Below are positions 19,791 through 27,349 of a stretch of DNA of 64,000 bases, piece by piece. The first letter of the stretch is position 1, and the number at the start of each line of letters is the position of its first letter. The stretch spans positions 496,001 to 560,000 of the forward strand of contig NZ_BBVD01000005.1 in assembly GCF_000964545.1 (NCBI RefSeq), read 5' to 3'. Source of the DNA: Comamonas thiooxydans (GTDB lineage: Bacteria > Pseudomonadota > Gammaproteobacteria > Burkholderiales > Burkholderiaceae_C). Below the pieces are notes generated by a model. That model saw nothing but the letters and a program-made list of their open reading frames with translations, had not been told where the DNA came from and ran no database searches. A program made the translations under genes and the position numbers.

Positions 19791-19944
19791 GTCAGGCATT
19801 GTGCCGCAGGCCGATGACGTTTCTGCAAAACTGCATGCTCCGAGAACGCTGCAGAGCCTCATTCACCGGCTCAAAGCCCCCTGATGCGAAAAACCTCGAC
19901 CTGGCATCCTGCTGCATCCGGCGCCAGCGGCGCTCTTTCAAGCG

Positions 19945-20952
19945 TCAATGCGGCTTGTCCACCGCCAGGCCCTGCTCGCGCACGGTCTGGCGCACAACCT
20001 TGGCGGTCTCATCCATCATGGTGCTCAATCGCTGCGGTGTGCCACCCAATACATTCACGCCCATGGCCTGCAACCGCTCCTGCACGGCAGGATCCTGCAA
20101 GGCCGCGTTGGCAGCGCCGTTGAGCCTGGTCACGACGGCCTGCGGTGTTCCTGCCGGAGCAACGATGCCGAACCAGGTGATGGCCAGATCGTTGAGCGCA
20201 GGGTGGCCCAACTCCCTGAACGTGGGCACCTGCGGCAGGGCCGGCAAGCGCTCCTGCGCGGCCACGGCGAACGGAACCAGGCGGCCCGCAGCCACATGCG
20301 GAGCCGACGAAGGGTATTGATCGCTGAGCACCTGGGTCTCGCCCGACAACGCGCCGCTGATCACCGGCCCCTGTCCCTTGTAGGGAATATGGTGCAGCTT
20401 GAGCTTGAGATCGGCATTGAGGCGCTCGGCAATCAGATGCCCGATGGAGCCGATTCCGGCCGAGCCGATATTGAACTGACCCGGCTTGCTGCGCGCAAGA
20501 GTGAGGAACTGGGCGTAGTTCTGCACACCCATATTGGGATGCACGGAAAACACCGACGGAATGGACGCCAGTGCAACCACCGGCACAAAGGCCTTGGCAG
20601 GATCTATGCGTGCCGTCTGGGGCAGCATGACGGGATTGACCACCAGCGTGCTGATGGTGCCCAGGCCGATCGTGTAGCCGTCAGGCGCCGCATTGGCCAC
20701 GGCCTCGGCCCCGATGAAGCCGCTGGCGCCGGACCGGTTGTCGACCACCACGGGCTGACCCAGCGTCGTGTGCATGGCATCGGCAACCAGGCGCGCCACG
20801 ATATCGGTGGAGCCTCCGGGCGTGAAAGGGACCACCAGACGCACGGGACGCTGCGGGTAACGCCCTTCTGCAGCCTGCGCCGTCAATGCCCCCAGCAAGG
20901 CCAGCAGCCCTGCTGTCTTCAACAAGAAGGAGGGGCGAACAGCGAAAGACAT
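19945..20952 (-). CDS. Bug-family periplasmic receptor, orphan
   Basis: A 335-residue secreted protein with a Sec signal (SFLLKTAGLLALLGALTAQAAEG). Family motifs are RLVVPFTPGGSTDIVAR, RSGASGFIGAEAVANAAPDGY and HHIPYKGQGPVISGAL. The ATG at 20952 gives a normal signal peptide, whereas the frame open to 21033 would add an atypical leader. The ligand cannot be read from sequence, and its neighbours (ilvD upstream, lgt downstream) do not indicate one. Large unlinked Bug families are typical of Comamonadaceae and Bordetella. Confidence 0.88.
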   Translation of the reverse strand: MSFAVRPSFLLKTAGLLALLGALTAQAAEGRYPQRPVRLVVPFTPGGSTDIVARLVADAMHTTLGQPVVVDNRSGASGFIGAEAVANAAPDGYTIGLGTISTLVVNPVMLPQTARIDPAKAFVPVVALASIPSVFSVHPNMGVQNYAQFLTLARSKPGQFNIGSAGIGSIGHLIAERLNADLKLKLHHIPYKGQGPVISGALSGETQVLSDQYPSSAPHVAAGRLVPFAVAAQERLPALPQVPTFRELGHPALNDLAITWFGIVAPAGTPQAVVTRLNGAANAALQDPAVQERLQAMGVNVLGGTPQRLSTMMDETAKVVRQTVREQGLAVDKPH

Positions 20953-21068
20953 GGAGATCACTTTCTGGCAAGACAATAAAAACAGCCGCGCGACTTGCAT
21001 CGAGCGGCTGTGGGATTGTCCGTCAGCAGGCAAAGTCCGCGCTGACGAAATGACGAAACAAACGTAAC

Positions 21069-22928
21069 TTAATCGTCGAGCAGCGACAGATCGCGCACGG
21101 CGCCGGTATCGGCGCTGGTCACCAGCTTGGCATAGGCCTTGAGGGCCGCTGAGATCTTGCGGGGACGGGCCTGGGCAGGCTTCCAGCCCTTGGCATTCTG
21201 CGCTTCACGGCGGCGGGCCAGCTCTTCGTCGCTGACCAGCATGTTGATGCTGCGGTTGGGAATGTCGATGCGGATGATGTCGCCGTTCTGCACCAGGCCA
21301 ATCGCGCCGCCGGCTGCCGCTTCGGGAGAGCAGTGACCGATGGACAGGCCGGAGGTACCGCCCGAGAAGCGGCCGTCCGTCAGCAGCGCACAGACCTTGC
21401 CCAGGCCCTTGGACTTGATATAGCTGGTGGGGTAGAGCATTTCCTGCATGCCGGGGCCGCCCTTGGGGCCTTCGTAGCGCACGATGACCACATCGCCTGC
21501 CTTGACCTTGTCGGCCAGGATGTTGGCCACGGCCTCATCCTGCGACTCGACCACATGGGCCGGGCCTTCGAAGACCAGGATCGACTCGTCCACGCCTGCG
21601 GACTTCACCACGCAGCCGTCCAGCGCGATGTTGCCGCGCAGCACGGCCAGGCCGCCTTCCTTGCTGAAAGCGTGCTCGTAGCTGCGGATGCAGCCTTCGG
21701 CACGATCCAGGTCCAGGCTGGGCCAGCGGGTGTTCTGGCTGAACGCCACCTGCGTGGGAATGCCGGCGGGGCCAGCCATGTAGAAGTGGCGCACGGCCTC
21801 GTCCTGCGTGCGCATGATGTCCCACTGCTCCAGCGCATCCTTCATGGTCTTGGCATGCACCGTGGGCACATCGGTGTGCAGCTTGCCGGCGCGGTCCAGC
21901 TCGCCCAGGATGGCCATGATGCCGCCAGCGCGGTGCACGTCTTCGATGTGGTACTTGGGCGTGTTGGGTGCCACCTTGCACAGCTGGGGCACGACGCGCG
22001 AGAGGCGGTCGATGTCGGCCATGGTGAAATCGATACCCGCTTCCTGGGCGATGGCCAGCAAGTGCAGGATGGTATTGGTGGAGCCGCCCATGGCGATGTC
22101 CAGCGTGATGCAGTTCTCGAAGGCCTTGAAGCCCACGGAGCGCGGCAGCACGCTGTCGTTGTCGTTCTCGTAGTAGTCGCGGGCCAGCTCGACGATGCGG
22201 CGGCCGGCGCGCAGGAACAGCTCTTCGCGGTCGGCATGCGTGGCCACCACGGTGCCATTGCCGGGCAGGGACAGGCCCAGCGCTTCGGTCAGGCAGTTCA
22301 TCGAATTGGCGGTGAACATGCCCGAGCAGGAGCCGCAGGTCGGGCAGGCGGAGCGCTCCACCTCGGCCACTTCGGCGTCGGAATAGCGCTGATCGGCCGC
22401 GATCACCATGGCGTCCACCAGGTCCAGCTTCTTGAACTCGATGGTCTTGGTTTCGGGGTTGGCCAGCTTGGTCTTGCCGGCTTCCATGGGGCCGCCGGAA
22501 ACAAAGATCACCGGAATGTTCAGGCGCATCGCAGCCATCAGCATGCCGGGGGTGATCTTGTCGCAGTTGGAGATGCACACCAGCGCATCGGCGCAATGGG
22601 CATTGACCATGTACTCGACCGAGTCCGCGATCAGGTCGCGGCTGGGCAGCGAATACAGCATGCCGTCATGGCCCATGGCGATGCCATCGTCCACGGCGAT
22701 GGTGTTGAACTCCTTGGCCACGCCGCCGGCCTTTTCGATCTCGCGCGCGACCAGTTGCCCCAGATCCTTCAGGTGCACATGGCCGGGCACGAACTGGGTG
22801 AAGGAGTTGGCAATCGCAATGATGGGCTTGTCGAAATCGCCATCTTTCATGCCGGTGGCACGCCACAGGGCGCGCGCACCGGCCATGTTGCGGCCGCCAG
22901 TGGAGGTTTTGGAACGGTATGCGGGCAT
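21069..22928 (-). CDS. ilvD: Dihydroxy-acid dehydratase
   Basis: A 619-residue Fe-S enzyme that dehydrates 2,3-dihydroxy acids in valine, isoleucine and pantothenate synthesis. Signatures include CDKITPGMLMA, the Cys-rich CPTCGSCSGMFTANSMNCL, and GGTSGLSIGHCSPEAAAGG near the C-terminus. Full length for the long (E. coli type) form. It is probably monocistronic: the next gene on the strand, the Bug receptor, starts 116 bp later. Confidence 0.97.
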   Translation of the reverse strand: MPAYRSKTSTGGRNMAGARALWRATGMKDGDFDKPIIAIANSFTQFVPGHVHLKDLGQLVAREIEKAGGVAKEFNTIAVDDGIAMGHDGMLYSLPSRDLIADSVEYMVNAHCADALVCISNCDKITPGMLMAAMRLNIPVIFVSGGPMEAGKTKLANPETKTIEFKKLDLVDAMVIAADQRYSDAEVAEVERSACPTCGSCSGMFTANSMNCLTEALGLSLPGNGTVVATHADREELFLRAGRRIVELARDYYENDNDSVLPRSVGFKAFENCITLDIAMGGSTNTILHLLAIAQEAGIDFTMADIDRLSRVVPQLCKVAPNTPKYHIEDVHRAGGIMAILGELDRAGKLHTDVPTVHAKTMKDALEQWDIMRTQDEAVRHFYMAGPAGIPTQVAFSQNTRWPSLDLDRAEGCIRSYEHAFSKEGGLAVLRGNIALDGCVVKSAGVDESILVFEGPAHVVESQDEAVANILADKVKAGDVVIVRYEGPKGGPGMQEMLYPTSYIKSKGLGKVCALLTDGRFSGGTSGLSIGHCSPEAAAGGAIGLVQNGDIIRIDIPNRSINMLVSDEELARRREAQNAKGWKPAQARPRKISAALKAYAKLVTSADTGAVRDLSLLDD

Positions 22929-23034
22929 GGGGTTCGCTATAAGACGTTATCGGGAAATGATTCTTTGGATTATGGCCCAGCACTGCAAGGCAGCGATGCC
23001 TAGCCCATGGCGGGCTGTCAGGCAAAACAATCGC

Positions 23035-23059
23035 CAGGCATCGTCAATCACGATGCCTG
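23035..23059 (-). terminator. Probable terminator after the Trp-rich protein gene
   Basis: CAGGCATCGT and ACGATGCCTG form a perfect 10-bp stem around a 5-nt loop. On the minus strand a short T-rich stretch (TTGTTTTG) follows. Confidence 0.55.
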
Positions 23060-23068
23060 ATTCACTGC

Positions 23069-23308
23069 TCAACGACGTCGCTGACCCGGTGCCATGGCCT
23101 GCTTCTGACGCTCGATACGCTCTTTCTTGCGCTGGTCCATCTTCTCCATGGCCTTGCGCTTGGTATAGCCCGAAGCATCGGCCCAGGCCCACCAGACGGC
23201 AGCCGCGCCATAAACGCCCAGAATCGGCCACCAGCTCCAGCCTGCAACAGGCCCGATCTGAGCCAGCTTGAGCAGCGACAACACGATCGCCAAACCTAAC
23301 AGATACAT
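23069..23308 (-). CDS. Small Trp-rich membrane protein (TIGR04438-like)
   Basis: A 79-residue protein starting MYLLGLAIVLSLLKLAQIG. Two hydrophobic segments (1-20 and 23-42) include GWSWWPILG and WWAWADASGYTKRKAMEKMD, followed by a basic tail RKKERIERQKQ. This matches the small Trp-rich protein family of Burkholderiales, whose function is unknown. AAAAGGGG lies upstream of the ATG at 23308. It is divergent from the cytochrome c gene. Confidence 0.8.
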   Translation of the reverse strand: MYLLGLAIVLSLLKLAQIGPVAGWSWWPILGVYGAAAVWWAWADASGYTKRKAMEKMDQRKKERIERQKQAMAPGQRRR

Positions 23309-23418
23309 ACATCCCCTTTTTTGTTGATTTTCCAGAACACAGAGTGCACTGGAGAGTACACAAGCCAAGCACTACAATGCGCTAAAAGATCAACTTTAAC
23401 CCCGCACCCTGGGAACTC

Positions 23419-23727
23419 ATGATGAAGCAATTTCTGATCGCTTTCGCCCTTTCCGCCGCTGCCGTGGCACCTGCCATGGCCGATCAGGCCCTGGCACAGT
23501 CCAAGAACTGCATGGCCTGCCACGCTGTTGACAAGAAGCTGGTTGGTCCCGCATTCAAGGATGTGGCCGCCAAGTATGCAGGCCAGAAGGACGCAGCCGA
23601 CAAGCTGGCTGCCAAGGTCATCAAGGGCGGCTCCGGCGTGTGGGGCCCCGTGCCCATGCCCGCCAATCCCCAGGTGAACGACGCCGATGCCAAGAAGCTG
23701 GTGGCCTGGATTCTGGCGCAGAAGTAA
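23419..23727 (+). CDS. Class I cytochrome c (c551/c552 type)
   Basis: A 102-residue periplasmic cytochrome. The signal peptide is MKQFLIAFALSAAAVAPAMA with cleavage before DQALAQ. The heme motif is CMACH (about 31-35) and the distal Met lies in PVPMPANPQV. The compact, lysine-rich form resembles c551/c552 carriers that feed oxidases or nitrite reductases. It could donate electrons to the cbb3 oxidase encoded in this window, but that link is inferred. Start is ATG 23419 or 23422. Confidence 0.93.
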   Translation: MMKQFLIAFALSAAAVAPAMADQALAQSKNCMACHAVDKKLVGPAFKDVAAKYAGQKDAADKLAAKVIKGGSGVWGPVPMPANPQVNDADAKKLVAWILAQK

Positions 23728-23766
23728 ATCGACTGCCTCTCAACGGCGCGAGACAGGGCCGTTATC

Positions 23767-23796
23767 AAAAACCGCATGGCTCCCATGCGGTTTTTT
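23767..23796 (+). terminator. Terminator after cytochrome c gene
   Basis: AAAACCGCATGG, short loop, CCATGCGGTTTTTT, 40 nt after the stop. Beyond it, 23797-24004 shows no convincing gene. Confidence 0.88.
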
Positions 23797-24004
23797 GTTT
23801 CTGAAGCTACCGCGACTCAGCGGATCGCCCTGCTCTTCCATCAGCCCACCGGCACCAGGATTCCAGACTTCGCTCCACACCCGTGAGATCAGCATCTGCA
23901 ACACTTGACTGCTGCTGCTCGGCAGCAACTCGGCCCGTGGCTCGCTTCGCGACGAATCAATACCGCAGCCGTTGCAATGCAGACTGTCAGGCAGCAGCGT
24001 GCAA

Positions 24005-24032
24005 TAAAAAAGGCCCCGAAGGGCCTTTTTTT
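24005..24032 (-). terminator. Terminator after typA
   Basis: AAAAAAGGCCC, CGAA loop, GGGCCTTTTTTT, 25 nt beyond the typA stop. It probably ends the rimP-typA operon. Confidence 0.88.
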
Positions 24033-24056
24033 GGATTCACGGCCTAGGCCAGTGAA

Positions 24057-25883
24057 TTACGCATCACGCGAAGCACGCTTGCGATCGTGTTCCTTCAGGT
24101 GACGCTTGCGCACGCGCAGGCTGGTGGGGGTGATTTCCAGCAGCTCGTCCTCTTCGATGAATTCCACGCCGTACTCCAGCGACAGCTCGATGGGAGGCGT
24201 GATCTTGATCGCGTCTTCCTTGCCGGAAACACGGAAGTTGGTCAGCTGCTTGGTACGTGTGGCGTTCACCACCAGATCGTTGTCGCGGCTGTGGATGCCG
24301 ATGATCATGCCTTCGTACACGGGGTCGCCGGCCTTCACGAACATGCGGCCACGGTCGTCCAGCTTGCCCAGGGCGTAGGTGAAGATTTCACCGTCGTCCA
24401 TGGAGATCAGCACGCCGTTCTTGCGGCCGCCGATGTCGCCCTTATGGGGTTCGTAGCTGTCGAAGATGTTGGCGATCAGGCCGGAACCACGTGTCAGGTT
24501 CAGGAATTCGTTGGTAAAACCGATCAGGCCGCGGGCAGGGATACGGTATTCCAGACGGACGCGACCGCGGCCATCGGGTTCCATGTTCACCAGCTCGCCC
24601 TTGCGCTCGCCCAGTGCCTGCATCACGCCGCCCTGATGGCCTTCTTCGATGTCGGCAGTCACCAGCTCGATAGGCTCGTGCTTTTCGCCGTCAATCATCT
24701 GCATCACGACGCGAGGCTTGGACACGGCCAGCTCGTAACCTTCGCGGCGCATTTCTTCCAGCAAGATGGTCAGGTGCAGTTCGCCGCGGCCGGAGACTTC
24801 AAAGATACCGTCTTCGTCGGTTTCCTTGACGCGCAGAGCCACGTTGGAGCGCAGTTCCTTTTGCAGACGGTCCCAGATCTGGCGGCTGGTCACGAACTTG
24901 CCTTCACGACCTGCCAGGGGCGAGGTGTTCACGCAGAAGTTCATGGTCAGGGTGGGCTCGTCAATCTTCAGCATGGGCAGAGGCTGGGGATTGGCGGGGT
25001 CGGTGACGGTCTCGCCGATACCGATGTTTTCGATACCGCTGATCAGCACGATCTCGGAAGGACCGGCTTCGGTGGCCTGCACGCGGTCCAGACCCTGGAA
25101 GGTATGCACCTGGTTGATCTTGCCGCTGTAGCTCTTGCCGTCAGGACCGGCCATCACGGCCACTTGCTGACCGGGCTTGAGCGTGCCCTGGGTGATGCGG
25201 CCCACGCCGATACGACCCACGAAGGTGGAGTAATCCAGAGCGGAGACCTGCAGCTGCAGGGGAGCGCCGGCATCGCCTTGCACGGAAGGCACGTGATCCA
25301 GGATGGTGTCGAACAGGGCGGACATGTCCTCACCCCACTTGGCACCGGGCTCGCCCTCTTCCTTGGACGACCAGCCGTTGATGCCGGAGGCGTAGACCAC
25401 GGGGAAGTCCAGCTGCTCGTCGGTGGCGCCCAGCTTGTCGAACAGGTCGAAAGCAGCGTTGATCACCTTGTCGGGGTTGGCGCCGGGCTTGTCCACCTTG
25501 TTCACCACCACGATGGGGCGCAGGCCCAGGGCCAGAGCCTTCTTGGTCACGAAGCGCGTCTGGGGCATGGGGCCTTCCTGCGCATCGATCAGCAGCACCA
25601 CGCCGTCGACCATGGACAGGGCACGTTCCACTTCGCCGCCGAAGTCCGCGTGACCGGGCGTGTCTAGAATGTTGATGTGGGTGTCCTTCCAGGACACGGC
25701 ACAGTTCTTGGCCAGAATGGTGATGCCGCGCTCACGTTCGATGGCATGGTTGTCCATCACGGTGTCGACGACTTTTTCGTGCTCGGCAAAAGTGCCGGAC
25801 TGGCGCAGCAGCTGGTCCACCATGGTGGTCTTACCGTGGTCAACGTGCGCGATGATCGCAATGTTGCGGATTTGTTTGCTCAT
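24057..25883 (-). CDS. typA: Translational GTPase TypA/BipA
   Basis: A 608-residue ribosome-associated GTPase. The G domain starts NIAIIAHVDHGKTTMVDQLLRQSG (G1, residues 7-30), with DTPGHADFGGEVER (G3) and NKVDKPGA (G4). EF-G-like domains II, III and V and a basic C-terminal domain (RVRKRHLKEHDRKRASRDA) follow. It aids 50S assembly and stress adaptation. Its ATG overlaps the truB stop in ATGA, so it is translationally coupled as the last operon gene. Confidence 0.97.
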   Translation of the reverse strand: MSKQIRNIAIIAHVDHGKTTMVDQLLRQSGTFAEHEKVVDTVMDNHAIERERGITILAKNCAVSWKDTHINILDTPGHADFGGEVERALSMVDGVVLLIDAQEGPMPQTRFVTKKALALGLRPIVVVNKVDKPGANPDKVINAAFDLFDKLGATDEQLDFPVVYASGINGWSSKEEGEPGAKWGEDMSALFDTILDHVPSVQGDAGAPLQLQVSALDYSTFVGRIGVGRITQGTLKPGQQVAVMAGPDGKSYSGKINQVHTFQGLDRVQATEAGPSEIVLISGIENIGIGETVTDPANPQPLPMLKIDEPTLTMNFCVNTSPLAGREGKFVTSRQIWDRLQKELRSNVALRVKETDEDGIFEVSGRGELHLTILLEEMRREGYELAVSKPRVVMQMIDGEKHEPIELVTADIEEGHQGGVMQALGERKGELVNMEPDGRGRVRLEYRIPARGLIGFTNEFLNLTRGSGLIANIFDSYEPHKGDIGGRKNGVLISMDDGEIFTYALGKLDDRGRMFVKAGDPVYEGMIIGIHSRDNDLVVNATRTKQLTNFRVSGKEDAIKITPPIELSLEYGVEFIEEDELLEITPTSLRVRKRHLKEHDRKRASRDA

Positions 25884-26872
25884 AATGTTTCCAAAATGCC
25901 GCTTGCTTGTGGACGCGGCGTTCCTTCCAAAATTTGTTGAATTTCTAGCGGACTGAGCAGGCGCTCGGGAATCAATTCCCCGCTCGCCACACGGCCTACC
26001 CCTAAAAGGGCATGCGGGCGCTCACCATACACCGCCACGGCCGGGGCATCCGCCCAAGACCCTCGACGGCGCAAGCCTGATAGAAAGCGTCCTGCATCCT
26101 GTTCACCCAAGGTGACGACGGCATGACGATGCAGCAGGGTATCGACAGGCTGGACCTGCGCGATGCGCTCTTCATCGTTCATGGCTTCCAGCGCCTGCAG
26201 CGTCACGCAACGCGATACTTCAAGACCGCCGGTTTCCACACGGCGCAGAAAACGCAAGTGGGCGCCACAGCCCAAGGCCTCGCCCACGTCTTCGCCCAAT
26301 GTGCGGATATAAGTGCCCTTGCTGCAGCTCACTCTCATCTTGACAGCCGGATGCCCCTGATCGTCCTGCACCAGAGTCAGATCCAATGCATGAATGGTGA
26401 CATCGCGTGCGGGGCGCTCCACTTCCACGCCCGCACGGGCATATTCATAGAGTGCCTTGCCGTCCTTCTTCAGCGCACTGTGCATGGGCGGCACCTGCTT
26501 GATATCGCCTGTGAACTGGGCCTGCACCTGCGCCAGGCGCTCGGGCGTGATGGCTGCCAGATCGACGGCACGCTCCAGCACCACATCGCCCTCGGCATCG
26601 GCCGTGGTCGTGGTCTGGCCCAGGCGGGCAATGGCTTCGTAGGTTTTCTCGGCTTCGAGTTGAAGCTGACTGAATTTGGTGGCAGCGCCGAAACACAGCG
26701 GCAGCACGCCACTGGCCAGCGGATCAAGCGTGCCTGTATGCCCGGCCTTTTCGGCGCGCAGCAGCCACTTGACCTTCTGCAAGATATCGTTGCTGGACCA
26801 GCCCAGCGGTTTATCGAGCAGCAACACCCCATGCACAGGGCGCCGCTGCACCCGGGTGCGAGGGGCGTTCAT
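25880..26872 (-). CDS. truB: tRNA pseudouridine-55 synthase
   Basis: A 330-residue enzyme that makes pseudouridine 55 in the tRNA T loop. The catalytic motif GHTGTLDPLASGVLPLC (about 41-57) holds the essential Asp. The KTYEA, MHSALKKDGKALYEYAR and CSKGTYIRTLGEDVG blocks are also present. It starts 4 bp after rbfA, the classic infB-rbfA-truB order. Confidence 0.97.
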   Translation of the reverse strand: MNAPRTRVQRRPVHGVLLLDKPLGWSSNDILQKVKWLLRAEKAGHTGTLDPLASGVLPLCFGAATKFSQLQLEAEKTYEAIARLGQTTTTADAEGDVVLERAVDLAAITPERLAQVQAQFTGDIKQVPPMHSALKKDGKALYEYARAGVEVERPARDVTIHALDLTLVQDDQGHPAVKMRVSCSKGTYIRTLGEDVGEALGCGAHLRFLRRVETGGLEVSRCVTLQALEAMNDEERIAQVQPVDTLLHRHAVVTLGEQDAGRFLSGLRRRGSWADAPAVAVYGERPHALLGVGRVASGELIPERLLSPLEIQQILEGTPRPQASGILETL

Positions 26873-26876
26873 GTGC

Positions 26877-27254
26877 TTATTCCTGTTCGGGTCCGCGCGA
26901 CGCCACAGCCTTGGCGATCAAGGCGTTCATGTCGGCAGCGCGCTCTGTAGTGCGGTCGTAGACGAAATGCAGCGTGGGCACGGTATGAATGTGCAGACGC
27001 TTGAACAGGCCGTTGCGCAGAAAGCCTGCGGCCTGATTGAGTGCTGCCAGCGTCACTTCGGGATCGCCGACGAGCACGCTGAAGAACACCTTGGCGTGGG
27101 CATAGTCAGGAGTCACCTCCACGCCTTGCAGCGTGACCATGCCGACGCGCGGGTCCTTCAACTCGCGGGCGATCAGCTCCGACAGATCACGCTGGATCTG
27201 GTCGGAAACTTTGAAGCTGCGGTTGGGAGCAGCAGATTTGCGTTTGGTTGCCAT
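26877..27254 (-). CDS. rbfA: 30S ribosome-binding factor A
   Basis: A 125-residue KH-like protein for 16S rRNA maturation and cold adaptation. Recognisable blocks are RSFKVSDQIQRDLSELIARELKDPRVGMVT near the start and LHFVYDRTTERAADMNALI near the end. ATG 27254 (MATKRKSAAPN) is preferred to the frame opening at 27287, which lies in a repeat element. The infB-rbfA gap is made up almost wholly of that repeat. Confidence 0.95.
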   Translation of the reverse strand: MATKRKSAAPNRSFKVSDQIQRDLSELIARELKDPRVGMVTLQGVEVTPDYAHAKVFFSVLVGDPEVTLAALNQAAGFLRNGLFKRLHIHTVPTLHFVYDRTTERAADMNALIAKAVASRGPEQE

Positions 27255-27259
27255 GAATA

Positions 27260-27349
27260 AAAAAGGAGCTATTTGCGCTTGCTGCACAAGGAATTCAAGG
27301 CATTTTCAGCCTCAAATCCTTGCGTAACAGGCGCTAGCAGCTATTGCTT
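27260..27349. repeat. Dispersed Comamonadaceae-type intergenic repeat, copy 1
   Basis: This segment has GGAGCTATTTGCGCTTGC at one end, a core with AGCCTCAAATCC, and GGCGCTAGCAGCTATTG at the other. The ends are imperfect inverted repeats (AGCTATT/TAGCTG plus GCGC). Related pieces occur near 37680-37735 and 47745-47835. It fills the infB-rbfA gap and may form an RNA hairpin. Confidence 0.6.
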